Shown piece by piece: positions 8,588-20,988 of a stretch of 64,000 nucleotides of DNA. The notes under the pieces were generated by a model. The model searched no databases. It was not told the DNA's origin and saw only the letters and a program-made list of their open reading frames with translations. This DNA comes from Ectopseudomonas guguanensis (lineage in GTDB: Bacteria; Pseudomonadota; Gammaproteobacteria; Pseudomonadales; Pseudomonadaceae), in NCBI RefSeq assembly GCF_900104265.1, contig NZ_FNJJ01000001.1:62001-126000 (forward strand), written 5' to 3'. The position numbers and the translations under genes are program-made. Position 1 is the first letter of the stretch; every line of letters begins with the position of its first letter.

Positions 8588-8648
8588 GCGCACCTGCGGG
8601 TTGGGGTGCGCCATGCGCACCTGCGGGTTGGGGTGCGCCATGCGCACC
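8588..8648. repeat. 27-bp tandem repeat, two copies plus a fragment
   Basis: The unit starts GCGCACCTGCGGGTTGGGGT and occurs exactly at 8588-8614 and 8615-8641, with GCGCACC repeating at 8642-8648. It directly follows the rof stop. Each unit contains a GCGCACC/GGTGCGC inverted pair. A related GGTGCGCGCAGCGCACC palindrome lies at 8671-8687, upstream of the next gene. Confidence 0.9.
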
Positions 8649-8713
8649 GGCAGTCGTCACACCAATACTCGGTGCGCGCAGCGCACCCTACGCACGCGTG
8701 AAGTAACGCTGTA

Positions 8714-9253
8714 TTACCACATCAGATCGTCAGGGATCTGATAGGCCGCGTAGGGATCATCGGCATCCGGCTCCTCGACATGGGTGTTGAGCAGGACGAT
8801 GCGCGAGGCGTCGCGCTCCTGGATTTTCAGCGCAGCCTCACGCGGAATGACTTCGTAACCACCGCCATGGCGAACGATGGCCAACCAGCCGTTGGAGAGC
8901 TTGTTGCGCATCATGGTGTTGACCGGCAGGCGCTTGACCTTCTTGTCATCGACGAAGTTGTAGTAGTCCTCGCCGTCGAGCTTGGGCAGGCGCGAGCGCT
9001 CGATCAGTTGCTTGATCTGCGCCGCACGGGCCTTCTGTTCGGCCTTCTCCTGCTGCTGACGGTTGAGCTCCTGATCACGCGCGGCCTTTTCGGCCTGCGC
9101 CTGCAGCGCAGCCTGGCGCGCGCTGTCGTCCAGCTCGGCCTGGCCCTTGTGCGCCAGACGCTTCTGCTTCTGCTGCTGCTTGCCAACCTGCTTGGCCTGT
9201 TTTTCGTTGACCAGGCCGGCTTTGAGCAGCTGGTCGCGCAGGGAAAGACCCAT
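8714..9253 (-). CDS. DUF2058 protein (YaiL-like)
   Basis: A 179-residue cytoplasmic protein starting MGLSLRDQLLKAGLVNEKQA. The first half is a charged, glutamine-rich coiled coil (KQAKQVGKQQQKQKRLAHKG, QAEKAARDQELNRQQQEKAE), and the second half is a compact domain (LPKLDGEDYYNFVDDKKVKR, WLAIVRHGGGYEVIPREAA). This layout is that of DUF2058/YaiL nucleoprotein-like proteins of unknown function. It is transcribed as a single gene toward the rof repeats, with no clear operon partner. Confidence 0.85.
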   Translation of the reverse strand: MGLSLRDQLLKAGLVNEKQAKQVGKQQQKQKRLAHKGQAELDDSARQAALQAQAEKAARDQELNRQQQEKAEQKARAAQIKQLIERSRLPKLDGEDYYNFVDDKKVKRLPVNTMMRNKLSNGWLAIVRHGGGYEVIPREAALKIQERDASRIVLLNTHVEEPDADDPYAAYQIPDDLMW

Positions 9254-9356
9254 GGCTAAATATTCCGAACATGATTTCGTTGCGGCAGCGACGCAGATTC
9301 GCGCTGCCAGTCCAAGGCGCCCAGCATAATGGCTTACAGCCCGCCGCTCCAGCCGC

Positions 9357-9416
9357 GTAGCCCGGATGCAATCCGGGGGAACGAATAAGGCATTTCCCGG
9401 ATTGCGTCCTGGCTAC
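9357..9416. repeat. REP-like inverted repeat pair
   Basis: GTAGCCCGGATGCAATCCGG at 9357-9376 faces its diverged reverse complement CCCGGATTGCGTCCTGGCTAC at 9396-9416. Copies of the same family lie at about 21.9-22.3, 46.5-46.8, 50.54-50.60 and 58.02-58.08 kb. It sits 5 bases from the mazG stop codon. Confidence 0.85.
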
Positions 9417-9421
9417 GGTTC

Positions 9422-10252
9422 TCAGCAACCGGGCGCCTGCTTCTCCAGTTTCTTGGCCTCGCCCCACAGGGCGTCCAGTTCTTCCAGCTTGCACTCGTCC
9501 AGGCTGCGCCCGGCTTCGCGCACGCTTTGCTCGATGAAGCGAAAGCGTCGTTCGAACTTGCCGTTGGCAGCGCGCAGCGCGGCTTCCGGGTCGACCTTCA
9601 GGTGCCGCGCCAGGTTGGTGACGACGAACAGCAGATCGCCGATTTCCTCGGCAACCGCCTCGGCATCGTTCTCGCTCATGGCTTCGAGCACTTCGTCCAG
9701 CTCTTCGCGCACCTTGTCCACCACCGGCAGTGCTTCGGGCCAGTCGAAACCGACCTGCGCCGCACGCTTCTGCAGCTTGGCCGCACGCGAAAGCGCCGGC
9801 AGCGCAGTGGGGACGTCATTGAGCAGCGACAGCTGCTCGGGGGCGGCGGCCTTTTCGGCGCGCTCCTGGGCCTTGAGTTCTTCCCAGCGCTGCTTGACCG
9901 CCGCCTCCTCAAGCTTGGCCGCATCCGGCGCGCCATACAGGTCGCCGTCGGGAAACACATGCGGATGGCGGCGAATCAACTTGGCGGTGATGCCGTCGAC
10001 CACCTGGGCGAAATCGAAACGCCCCTCCTCCTGCGCCAGCTGGCTGTAATAGACCACCTGGAACAGCAGATCGCCCAGCTCGCCGGGCAGGTGATCGAAA
10101 TCACCGCGCTCGATGGCATCGGCGACTTCATAGGCCTCTTCCAGGGTGTAGGGCACGATGCTCGCGTAGCTTTGCTTGAGGTCCCAGGGGCAGCCGTGTT
10201 GCGGATCGCGCAGGCGCGCCATCAGGTGCAGCAGGTCGTTGAGTTGGTACAT
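9422..10252 (-). CDS. mazG: nucleoside triphosphate pyrophosphohydrolase MazG
   Basis: A 276-residue protein with two MazG domains, each with the EExxE-like helices: the first in YTLEEAYEVADAIERGDFDH and PGELGDLLFQVVYYSQLA, the second in VREELDEVLEAMSENDAEAV and EEIGDLLFVVTNLARHLKVD. It hydrolyses NTPs and dNTPs to NMPs and pyrophosphate, cleaning the nucleotide pool and lowering ppGpp-linked nucleotides. AGGAGAT sits before the ATG at 10250-10252. It is next to relA on the same strand, 63 bp apart, the usual relA-mazG arrangement of pseudomonads, but they may be separate transcripts because the gap contains repeats. Confidence 0.95.
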   Translation of the reverse strand: MYQLNDLLHLMARLRDPQHGCPWDLKQSYASIVPYTLEEAYEVADAIERGDFDHLPGELGDLLFQVVYYSQLAQEEGRFDFAQVVDGITAKLIRRHPHVFPDGDLYGAPDAAKLEEAAVKQRWEELKAQERAEKAAAPEQLSLLNDVPTALPALSRAAKLQKRAAQVGFDWPEALPVVDKVREELDEVLEAMSENDAEAVAEEIGDLLFVVTNLARHLKVDPEAALRAANGKFERRFRFIEQSVREAGRSLDECKLEELDALWGEAKKLEKQAPGC

Positions 10253-10315
10253 GGAATCTCCTGGGTTTCAAGCTGCAAGTGAAAAGCCCGGTACCTGCAG
10301 CTTGAGACTTGCCAC

Positions 10316-12559
10316 TCAATTGGCCCGGTGGCGGCGCGCCTCGATGATATTGGGCAACTGGCCGATACGCGCCAGCAGACGGCCAAGCGCATCGAGCCCG
10401 GGAATCTCCACGGTGATCGACATGGAGGCGGTGTTGTCCTCCTTGTTCGAGCGCGTGTTGACCGCCAGCACGTTGAGCTTCTCGTTGAGCAGCACCTGGG
10501 TGACGTCACGCAGCAGACCGGAGCGGTCGTACGCCTTGATGACAATTTCCACCGGGTAGGTCTGCACCGGCACCGGCCCCCAGCTCACCTGGATCATCCG
10601 CTCCGGCTCGCGCGCGGACTGCTGCAGCGCGGTGGGGCAATCCTGGCGATGAATGGTGACGCCACGACCGAGGGTGATGTAGCCGACGATGGGATCTCCC
10701 GGCAGCGGCTGGCAGCAGCCGGCCATCTGCGTCAACAGGTTGCCGACACCCTGGATCTGGATGTCGCCGCGCTTGCCCGGCTTGAAGCCCTGCGCCTTGC
10801 GTGGGATCAGTTCGAGCTGCTCGCTGCTGCGCTCCGGTTCGACCAGCTGCTGGGCCAGGTTGACCGCATGCGCCAGGCGCACGTCGCCGGCACCCAGCGC
10901 CGCGAACAGGTCCTCGGCGATTTTCAGGTTGGCCTTCTCGGCCAGCTTGTCGAAATCCACGCCGTGCAGGGCCAGGCGCGCCAGCTCGCGTTCGAGCAGC
11001 TGCTTGCCGGCAGCGACGTTCTGGTCGCGGTCCTGCAGCTTGAACCAGTGGACGATCTTGGCCCGCGCGCGGCTGGTGGTGACGTAGCCCAGGTTGGGGT
11101 TGAGCCAGTCGCGACTCGGCGAGCCCTGCTTGCTGGTGATGATCTCCACCTGCTCGCCGGTCTGCAGACTGTAGGTCAGCGGCACGATACGGCCGTTGAT
11201 CTTGGCGCCGCGGCAGTTGTGACCGATCTCGGTGTGCACGCGGTAGGCGAAGTCCAGCGGCGTGGCCCCCTTGGGCAGGTCGATGGCGTGGCCGTCGGGG
11301 GTGAAGACGTAGACCCGATCCGGCTCGATGTCCACGCGCAGCTGTTCGGCCAGACCGCCGATATCGCCCAGCTCCTCGTGCCACTCGATGACCTGACGCA
11401 GCCAGGAAATCTTCTCTTCATAGTGGTTGGAGCCGGACTTGACGTCGGTGCCCTTGTAGCGCCAGTGCGCGCACACGCCCAGTTCGGCTTCTTCGTGCAT
11501 GGCGTGGGTGCGGATCTGCACTTCCAGCACCTTGCCTTCCGGACCGAGCACGGCAGTATGCAGCGAGCGGTAGCCGTTCTCCTTGGGGTTGGCGATGTAG
11601 TCGTCGAACTCCTTGGGAATGTGCCGCCACAGGGTGTGCACGATACCCAGGGTGGTGTAGCAGTCACGCACCTCCGGCACCAGCACGCGCACCGCACGCA
11701 CGTCGTAGATCTGGCTGAACTGCAGGCCCTTGCGCTGCATCTTGCGCCAGATCGAATAGATGTGTTTCGCCCGGCCGCTGATGTCGGCCTTGATGCCGGT
11801 GGCTTCCAGCTCCTGGCGCAGGTGGGCCATGGCGTCGTTGATGTACTGCTCGCGATCCAGACGGCGCTCGTGCAGCAGCTTGGCGATCTGCTTGTACTGC
11901 TCCGGCTCCAGGTAGCGGAAGGACAGGTCTTCCAGCTCCCACTTGATATGGCCGATGCCCAGGCGGTGGGCCAGCGGTGCGTAGATGTCGAACACCTCGC
12001 GCGCCACACGCTGGCGTTTCTCTTCGTCGGCTTCCTTGACCGCGCGGATGGCGCAGGTGCGTTCGGCCAGCTTGATCAGCGCCACGCGCACGTCGTCGAC
12101 CATGGCCACCAGCATCTTGCGCAGGTTCTCTACCTGCGTCTGCGAGCCGACCACCACCGATTCACGCGGATTGATACTGGCGCTGATCGCCGCCATACGC
12201 AGCACGCCTTCGATCAGCTTGGCCACCACCGGACCGAAACGCTGATGCACCGCGGCCAGGGTGATCTTGCCTTCGCGCACGCCACGATAGATGACCGCCG
12301 CGACCAGTGAATCCTGATCGAGCTTGAGGTCGGCGAGGATTTCCGCGATGTCGAGGCCGGCGCGGAACGTCGAGGCGCCCTCGCTCCAGTGATGCTGGGT
12401 GGTGTTGGCCTGCTGCTCCAGATCGCGGGCGAATTCGCAGGCCTCTTGCAGTGCCTGACGATCCAGCGCCGGGTCGACGCTGGCGACATGATCCAGCCAG
12501 GCCTCGAGATTGATGCTGCCGTCATCGTTGACTGGCTGATGCGCTCTTACCTGAACCAT
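10316..12559 (-). CDS. relA: (p)ppGpp synthetase RelA
   Basis: A 747-residue protein of the long RelA/SpoT family. In order it has an HD-like region (residues about 40-190), the synthetase domain with the YRSLHTAVLG and RTHAMHEEAELGVCAHW motifs (about 270-400), TGS (VYVFTPDGHAIDLPKGATPL, about 415-475), a helical and CC region with ILLTQMAGCCQPLPGD-like CCxP signature, and a C-terminal ACT (VIKAYDRSGLLRDVTQVLLN). The HD region reads VIYRGVREGKI with no HD pair, so hydrolase activity is presumably lost, as in RelA. It makes pppGpp from ATP and GTP/GDP on starved ribosomes. It lies downstream of rlmD (127 bp gap, hairpins but no terminator). Confidence 0.97.
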   Translation of the reverse strand: MVQVRAHQPVNDDGSINLEAWLDHVASVDPALDRQALQEACEFARDLEQQANTTQHHWSEGASTFRAGLDIAEILADLKLDQDSLVAAVIYRGVREGKITLAAVHQRFGPVVAKLIEGVLRMAAISASINPRESVVVGSQTQVENLRKMLVAMVDDVRVALIKLAERTCAIRAVKEADEEKRQRVAREVFDIYAPLAHRLGIGHIKWELEDLSFRYLEPEQYKQIAKLLHERRLDREQYINDAMAHLRQELEATGIKADISGRAKHIYSIWRKMQRKGLQFSQIYDVRAVRVLVPEVRDCYTTLGIVHTLWRHIPKEFDDYIANPKENGYRSLHTAVLGPEGKVLEVQIRTHAMHEEAELGVCAHWRYKGTDVKSGSNHYEEKISWLRQVIEWHEELGDIGGLAEQLRVDIEPDRVYVFTPDGHAIDLPKGATPLDFAYRVHTEIGHNCRGAKINGRIVPLTYSLQTGEQVEIITSKQGSPSRDWLNPNLGYVTTSRARAKIVHWFKLQDRDQNVAAGKQLLERELARLALHGVDFDKLAEKANLKIAEDLFAALGAGDVRLAHAVNLAQQLVEPERSSEQLELIPRKAQGFKPGKRGDIQIQGVGNLLTQMAGCCQPLPGDPIVGYITLGRGVTIHRQDCPTALQQSAREPERMIQVSWGPVPVQTYPVEIVIKAYDRSGLLRDVTQVLLNEKLNVLAVNTRSNKEDNTASMSITVEIPGLDALGRLLARIGQLPNIIEARRHRAN

Positions 12560-12686
12560 CGTCTTACCTTCCCTACGGTGCGCATAGGTCGCACCGAGCA
12601 GTCGCCGGCCTTCTCTGAGCCGGTCGGATTAACTGAAAGAACGTACCTCCTGTACGTCCCTGTGACACCGAACGTGCCACTTACCG

Positions 12687-14039
12687 CTAAATCTTTTCGA
12701 ACAATGCCATGGCTTCGACATGCGCGGTCTGCGCGAACATGTCGAGAATCCCGGCACGGCGCAGCCGGTATCCCTGCTGCGCCAGCTCCGCAGCGTCGCG
12801 CGCCAGGGTGGTCGGGTTGCAGGAGACGTAGACCAGACGCTGAGCGCCCAATGCACTCATCCCACGCACCGCCTCCAGCGCGCCATCACGCGGCGGATCG
12901 AGCAGCACAGCGGCAAAACCGCCACGCGCCCAGGTTTCATTGGCCAGCGGGTTGGACAGGTCGGCACGGAAAAAGTGCGCATTGTCCAGCCCGTTGCTCC
13001 GTGCGTTGGCCGCAGCCCGCGCGACCATCGCCTCGACACCTTCCACGGCCACCACTTCGGCCGCCTGACGCGCCAGCGGCAGGGCGAAATTGCCCAGGCC
13101 GCAGAACAGGTCCAGCACCCGCTCGCCGGGTTGCACTGTCAACCAGTCTAGCGCCTGAGCGACCATGGCCTCGTTGACCGGACCGTTGACCTGCACGAAA
13201 TCGCCCGGGCGATAGGCCAGCCGCAGTTGCCAGCGCGTCAATTCGAACCCCAGCTCGGCCGCCGGATCGTCAGGCTGCGGCTGCCCCTCGCCCTGCAGCC
13301 AGAGCTGCGCGCGATGCTCGCCGCAGAAGGCGCGCAGACGGCTCAGGTCGGCCTCGAGTAGCTGCGCGGTATGGCGCAGCAGCACGGCTTCGGCGGTGCC
13401 GCTGAACAGCTCCACATGCCCAACCGCCTGCGGTTTTTCCAGGCTGCGCAACAGCGCCGGCAATGCCCTGAAAATCGGCTGCAAGGGCTGTACCAGTACC
13501 GGACAGTCGTCGATGGCGACGATGTCCTGGCTGGCTTCGGCGCGGAAACCGACCTGCAACTGACGCGCCTTGGCATCCCAGCGCACGGCAACGCGCGCGC
13601 GGCGGCGGTAGCCGAACTCGGGACCGACCAGGGGCGCCGCCCATTCATCCGGCTGCACGCCACCCAAACGTGACAACTGCTCGGTGAGCGTGCGCTGTTT
13701 CAGGGCGAGCTGATCGGCATGCGGCATGTGCTGCAGGTTGCAACCGCCGCAGCGCTCGGCATGAATGCAGGCCGCCTCGCGACGCTCGCTGCTGGCGACG
13801 ATGATGCGTTCGGCGCGCGCCTCGACGGTCTGGCTGCGGGCGCCGAGCACCCGCGCCTCGACCTGCTCGCCAGCCAGGGCGCCGCTGACGAACCAGGTGC
13901 GCCCGCCTTCGAAGGCGATGCCGCGACCGTCACCGGCCAGGCGCTCGATGGCGAGTTTCTGCTTCTTGCCGACCGGGACCTGCGCCGCGCGACTGCCGCC
14001 GCTGGGCTGAAAGCGCAGGTTGGAGCTGCGTCTGGCCAT
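12687..14039 (-). CDS. rlmD: 23S rRNA (uracil(1939)-C(5))-methyltransferase RlmD
   Basis: A 450-residue protein (RumA/RlmD). It has an N-terminal TRAM domain (about residues 22-80), a 4Fe-4S cluster set C91-x5-C97-x2-C100 plus the Cys in [11 protein letters not shown], a SAM site in [17 protein letters not shown], and the catalytic region DPPRDGA ... [13 protein letters not shown] with the nucleophilic Cys. It methylates U1939 of 23S rRNA. The ATG at 14037-14039 overlaps the cysM stop by one base (TGATG), so cysM-rlmD are translationally coupled. Same order as in P. aeruginosa. Confidence 0.95.
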   Translation of the reverse strand: MARRSSNLRFQPSGGSRAAQVPVGKKQKLAIERLAGDGRGIAFEGGRTWFVSGALAGEQVEARVLGARSQTVEARAERIIVASSERREAACIHAERCGGCNLQHMPHADQLALKQRTLTEQLSRLGGVQPDEWAAPLVGPEFGYRRRARVAVRWDAKARQLQVGFRAEASQDIVAIDDCPVLVQPLQPIFRALPALLRSLEKPQAVGHVELFSGTAEAVLLRHTAQLLEADLSRLRAFCGEHRAQLWLQGEGQPQPDDPAAELGFELTRWQLRLAYRPGDFVQVNGPVNEAMVAQALDWLTVQPGERVLDLFCGLGNFALPLARQAAEVVAVEGVEAMVARAAANARSNGLDNAHFFRADLSNPLANETWARGGFAAVLLDPPRDGALEAVRGMSALGAQRLVYVSCNPTTLARDAAELAQQGYRLRRAGILDMFAQTAHVEAMALFEKI

Positions 14040-14944
14040 CAGTGCGCCGGTTCTTGGTAAACGCCGGTGGACAGGTAGCGGTCGCCGCGATCGCAGATGA
14101 TCGCTACCAGCACCGCGTTCTCCACCTGCTGCGACAGGCGCAGCATGCCGGCCACCGAGCCGCCGGAAGACACGCCGCAGAAGATGCCCTCTTCCCGCGC
14201 CAGACGCCGCATGACGTGCTCGGCCTCGGCCTGGCCCATGTCCATCACCTGGTCGACCCGTTCGGCCTGATAGATCTTCGGCAGGTATTCCTGCGGCCAG
14301 CGACGGATGCCGGGGATGGCTGAGCCTTCCTGCGGCTGCAGGCCGACGATCTGGATCGCCGGGTTCTGCTCCTTGAGGTAGCGCGAGGTGCCCATGATGG
14401 TGCCGGTGGTGCCCATGGAGCTGATGAAGTGAGTGATGGTCCCGCCGGTCTGGCGCCAGATTTCCGGGCCGGTGCCGCTGTAGTGCGCCTCGGGGTTGTC
14501 GCCATTGGCGAACTGGTCGAGCACCTTGCCGCGACCTTCGGCCTGCAGTCGCTCGGCCAGGTCACGGGCGCCTTCCATACCCTCCTCCTTGCTGACCAGA
14601 ATCAGCTCGGCGCCGTAGGCAGTCATCGCCCACTTGCGCTCGGCGGTGGAGTTGTCCGGCATGATCAGGATCATCTTGTAGCCCTTGATCGCCGCCGCCA
14701 TCGCCAGGGCGATGCCGGTATTGCCGCTGGTGGCTTCGATCAGCGTATCGCCAGGCTGAATGTCGCCGCGCAATTCGGCGCGGGTGATCATCGACAGCGC
14801 CGGGCGGTCCTTGACCGAACCGGCCGGGTTGTTGCCTTCCAGCTTGACCAGCAGGGTGTTGCTGGTATCACCGCCCAGGCGTTGCAGACGTACCAGGGGG
14901 GTATTGCCGACGCAGTCGGCAATGGTGGGGAATTGCAGGGTCAT
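14039..14944 (-). CDS. cysM: cysteine synthase B
   Basis: A 301-residue PLP enzyme starting [20 protein letters not shown]. Lys45 in [13 protein letters not shown] is the Schiff-base lysine; [20 protein letters not shown] binds phosphate and [14 protein letters not shown] and [13 protein letters not shown] complete the site. It makes cysteine from O-acetylserine with sulfide or thiosulfate. The length and KPNNPAG-like motif fit CysM rather than CysK. It is the first gene of the cysM-rlmD pair. Confidence 0.95.
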   Translation of the reverse strand: MTLQFPTIADCVGNTPLVRLQRLGGDTSNTLLVKLEGNNPAGSVKDRPALSMITRAELRGDIQPGDTLIEATSGNTGIALAMAAAIKGYKMILIMPDNSTAERKWAMTAYGAELILVSKEEGMEGARDLAERLQAEGRGKVLDQFANGDNPEAHYSGTGPEIWRQTGGTITHFISSMGTTGTIMGTSRYLKEQNPAIQIVGLQPQEGSAIPGIRRWPQEYLPKIYQAERVDQVMDMGQAEAEHVMRRLAREEGIFCGVSSGGSVAGMLRLSQQVENAVLVAIICDRGDRYLSTGVYQEPAH

Positions 14945-15042
14945 GGGTCGCTCGAATCCAGACTGACGCGAAGGGGCGTCATGATACGCCGAACCCGCGA
15001 GCGCAGCATCCCGCGAACGTAACGCGGCGCTGCGCGGCAGGC

Positions 15043-16380
15043 TCAGGTCGCCGGCAGCTGGATATGCACGCGCAGCCCGGGCTCACCGTTGTGCGCCCAT
15101 ACGCGGCCGCCCTGCGTCTGCACCATGCTGCGGGCGATGGCCAGACCCAGGCCGAAACCGTCGCCACCGGGCCGCGCGGCACTGAGGCGGGTGAAGGGGC
15201 GGAAGATGGTCTCCAACTCGCCCTCGGCGACCCCCGTCCCCTGATCCTCGATCCACAACACCCATTGTTCTCCCTGACGCCGGCCAGCCAGGCACACCAC
15301 GCCGCCGTCCGGCGAGTGGCGAATGGCATTGCGCAGGATGTTCTCCAGCGCCTGCGCCAGGCCGTTGAGGTTGCCCCGCACTCGACAGTCCGCGGGCAGG
15401 TCGCAGGGCATGCGTTCGACCGGCCAGCCGGTTTCGAACGAGGCGTTCTCGCGCAATACGTCCCAGAGCCGGACGACGTCCACCTCTTCCAGCGGCAGGC
15501 TGGGTCGTTCAGTGTCCAGCCAGACCAGTTCCAGCGCATCGCCGACCAGCTTTTCCATGGCCTGGATCTCCCGTCCCAGGCGCTGACGCAGGGCGTCGAT
15601 GTCCTGCTCGCTCTCGCCGGCGACGCGCAGGCGCGCCAGCGGCGTGCGCAGCTCGTGGGACAGGTCGCGCAGCAGTTGGCGCTGGAACGCCACGGTACGC
15701 TCAAGACGCTCGGCCATGTGGTCGAAGGTGCGCGCCAGCTCGCCCAGTTCGTCCTGGCGCCCTGTCACCTGCGGCCCGAGCCGGGCGGACAGGTCGCCGG
15801 CGCTGAGTGCTGCGGCCTGCCGCCGGAGGATGGACAGCGGCGCGATCAGCAAGCGGTACAGCAGCAGTGCCACAACGACCGCCAGAATCGCCGGCAGCAC
15901 GCGCTGCAGCAGCAGCGAGATCAGCGCGTTGTACTGGCGCGGATCCAGGCGCTGCGGCAGCTCCAGCACCAACCGGGCCTCGCTTTGCGTGAAGGGAATG
16001 TAGAAGGTCGGCGTGCCACCCGGCCGCCCCACGGGGAAATCCAGCCGGCGAACGAAATCCAGGCGCTGCGCCTGCTCGGCGGTCAGCGGCTGCGAGGACA
16101 GCGAATCCTTGTGCGCATCGACCACCACGGCCCAGATCCGCTCGCGCTCCTGCAGGCGCTGCAAGAAGGCATCGACGCCTGGCGTGCCCCGCTCCTGCCA
16201 GCTCGCTTCCGCCTCGCGGGCATAGCCCTTGAGCGTCTGCCGGGTGGATTCGGGCAGATACGAGGTGGCCTCGAGCAACAGCCGGCCAACATCCGCGTAG
16301 AGGCTGACCAGCAGCAGGCAGAACAGGGCCAGTGCGCCGGCCAGGCGCCAGAGCAGCGAGTGCCTTGCCGGTAGGCTCAT
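15043..16380 (-). CDS. two-component sensor histidine kinase
   Basis: A 445-residue membrane kinase with TM1 (about 10-30), a periplasmic sensor region (31-155), TM2 (about 157-178), HAMP (181-233), HisKA with His242 in LLRDLSHELRTPLARLRVAG, and an HATPase domain (NILRNAIRHSP N-box, DQGTGV and GFGLGLAIAR G-boxes). It pairs with the overlapping upstream response regulator (ATGA overlap at 16377-16380). The gene next to gacS and cysM occupies the same place as a pair upstream of gacS in P. aeruginosa (PA0930-type, from memory). The signal is unknown. Confidence 0.92.
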   Translation of the reverse strand: MSLPARHSLLWRLAGALALFCLLLVSLYADVGRLLLEATSYLPESTRQTLKGYAREAEASWQERGTPGVDAFLQRLQERERIWAVVVDAHKDSLSSQPLTAEQAQRLDFVRRLDFPVGRPGGTPTFYIPFTQSEARLVLELPQRLDPRQYNALISLLLQRVLPAILAVVVALLLYRLLIAPLSILRRQAAALSAGDLSARLGPQVTGRQDELGELARTFDHMAERLERTVAFQRQLLRDLSHELRTPLARLRVAGESEQDIDALRQRLGREIQAMEKLVGDALELVWLDTERPSLPLEEVDVVRLWDVLRENASFETGWPVERMPCDLPADCRVRGNLNGLAQALENILRNAIRHSPDGGVVCLAGRRQGEQWVLWIEDQGTGVAEGELETIFRPFTRLSAARPGGDGFGLGLAIARSMVQTQGGRVWAHNGEPGLRVHIQLPAT

Positions 16381-17087
16381 GTGCCGGCCTTTACCAGGAC
16401 GTAGCCCTTGCCCCAGACGGTGTCGACGCGCGCAGCCTCGTAACCGACGGCCTGCAGCTTGCGGCGGATATGGCTGACATGCATGTCCAGACTGCGGTCG
16501 TGCTGGGCGTAGGCGCGGCGTAGCGCCTGCTGATAGAGGAAGGGCTTGCTCAGGGCCTCGTCCGGGTGCCGCCAGAGCAGCTCCAGCACGCGGTATTCGC
16601 TAGGGGTCAGGCCAACCCAGTGGCCGCAGAAGGCGACATCGCTGCGCCCTTCGTCGAACTGCAGATCACTGCCGGCCGTACTCGGTTGCGGTTCGCGGCG
16701 CTCATAGGCGACGCGGCGCAGGATGGCCTCGACCCGCACGCTCAACTCGCCCAGGCTGAAGGGTTTCGGCAGGTAGTCATCGGCCCCCTGGCTGAACCCG
16801 GCGATGCGGTTCTGCTCGTCGCCGAGGGCCGACATCAGCAACACCGGTACGCTGCGCTGCCGGCGCAGACGCTGCAATGCCTCGAGACCATTGGTCCCCG
16901 GCAGCATGATATCCATCAGGATCAGGTCGAAGTCCTCGCTTTCGGCCAGCTGCAGGCCTTCACTGCCGTCATGGCTGAGCGTCACGTCGAAACCGCAGCC
17001 CTGCAGATGGGACTGCAGGTGGCCGGCAAGCAACGGATCGTCCTCGACGGCGAGGATTCGAGCCGAGGCGGGAAAGGAGGTCATCAT
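16377..17087 (-). CDS. OmpR-family response regulator
   Basis: A 236-residue regulator with a receiver domain (acidic pocket AVEDD, phospho-acceptor Asp59 in DLILMDIMLPGTNG, Lys in YLPKPF) and an OmpR/PhoB winged-helix domain (LTPSEYRVLELLWRHP, SLDMHVSHIRRKLQ, VWGKGYVLV). It is the partner of the histidine kinase that overlaps it by 4 bases. A second ATG follows immediately at 17082-17084. Targets are unknown. It is divergent from gacS, with 118 bp between. Confidence 0.93.
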   Translation of the reverse strand: MMTSFPASARILAVEDDPLLAGHLQSHLQGCGFDVTLSHDGSEGLQLAESEDFDLILMDIMLPGTNGLEALQRLRRQRSVPVLLMSALGDEQNRIAGFSQGADDYLPKPFSLGELSVRVEAILRRVAYERREPQPSTAGSDLQFDEGRSDVAFCGHWVGLTPSEYRVLELLWRHPDEALSKPFLYQQALRRAYAQHDRSLDMHVSHIRRKLQAVGYEAARVDTVWGKGYVLVKAGT

Positions 17088-17205
17088 GCGAAGAACCGAA
17101 CGGGCAGAATGAGAACAATTCTACCTACTAAACGACAATCGCTCACCTACAGATTCCCGCGCGCCGAATCGCTACACTGCCCAGATGTTCTGAAGGAGGA
17201 AGGTC

Positions 17206-19956
<2,751 letters not shown>

Positions 19957-19965
19957 GGAAGCGTC

Positions 19966-20961
19966 ATGCGAATCTGCCTGTTCAGCAGCAAACCTTACGA
20001 TCACCAGTCGTTCCTCGCAGCCCACAGGCCATCGCACTGGCATCTGCAATTCCACGAGACGCGCCTGACCCACGACAGCGCCGCGTTGGCCGACGGCTGC
20101 GAGGTGGTCTGCGCCTTCATCAATGATGATCTGTCGGCGCCGGTGCTGGAGCGCCTGGCCGCTGGCGGCACGCGCCTGGTCGCCCTGCGCTCGGCCGGCT
20201 ACAACCATGTCGACCTGGTCACCGCGCAACGCCTCGGCCTACCGGTGGTACGGGTACCAGCCTATTCGCCACATGCGGTGGCCGAGCATGCGGCGGCTCT
20301 GGTACTGGCGCTGAACCGGCGCATCCACCGCGCGTTCAACCGCACCCGCGAAGGCGATTTTTCCCTGCACGGGCTGACCGGCTTCGACCTGCACGGCAAG
20401 ACCGTCGGCATCATCGGCGGCGGCAAGATCGGTCAGGTATTCGCCCGCATCATGCAGGGCTTCGGTTGCCAGGTGCTGATCCACGACCCATTCCCGCTCG
20501 CCGGGCTCGATGCCATAGGCGCACGCCAGGCGCCGCTGGACGAGGTGATCGGCCAGAGCGATATCCTCAGCCTGCACTGCCCACTGACCGAGGCCAGCTA
20601 CCACCTGATCGATGCCACCCGCCTGGCACAGATGAAGCGCGGCGTCATGCTGATCAATACGGGCCGCGGCGCCCTGATCGACACCCCAGCGCTGATCGGC
20701 GCGCTGAAAAGCGGCCAGCTCGGCTACCTGGGTCTGGACGTGTATGAAGAGGAATCGGAACTGTTTTTCGAAGATCACTCCGACCTGCCGCTGCAGGACG
20801 ATACCCTGGCCCGCCTGCTGACCTTTCCCAATGTCATCGTCACCGCGCACCAGGCCTTCCTCACCCACGAAGCGCTGGCCGCCATCGCCCAGACCACGCT
20901 GGACAACATCGCCGCCTGGCTCGCCGGCCGGCCGAGCAATGAGGTCAGGGCTGGCGCGTGA
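19966..20961 (+). CDS. ldhA: fermentative D-lactate dehydrogenase LdhA
   Basis: A 331-residue D-2-hydroxyacid dehydrogenase. NAD-binding GIIGGGKIGQVFARI is at about residue 145, catalytic Arg in NTGRGALID-type motif, GYLGLDVYEEE and His in VTAHQAFLT near 290. It reduces pyruvate to D-lactate for redox balance. The start at 19966 follows gacS by 9 bp with GAGGAAG as ribosome-binding site, so the genes are probably cotranscribed; ldhA next to gacS is also known in P. aeruginosa. Confidence 0.95.
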   Translation: MRICLFSSKPYDHQSFLAAHRPSHWHLQFHETRLTHDSAALADGCEVVCAFINDDLSAPVLERLAAGGTRLVALRSAGYNHVDLVTAQRLGLPVVRVPAYSPHAVAEHAAALVLALNRRIHRAFNRTREGDFSLHGLTGFDLHGKTVGIIGGGKIGQVFARIMQGFGCQVLIHDPFPLAGLDAIGARQAPLDEVIGQSDILSLHCPLTEASYHLIDATRLAQMKRGVMLINTGRGALIDTPALIGALKSGQLGYLGLDVYEEESELFFEDHSDLPLQDDTLARLLTFPNVIVTAHQAFLTHEALAAIAQTTLDNIAAWLAGRPSNEVRAGA

Positions 20962-20988
20962 TAGCATGCCGGCTGATCCGGAGGACCC

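Noticed and set aside
10328..12310. A 660-residue plus-strand reading frame antisense to relA
   Set aside because: High-GC third-position bias keeps the antisense frame open; composition is histidine- and glutamine-rich with no domain, and relA is clearly the real gene.
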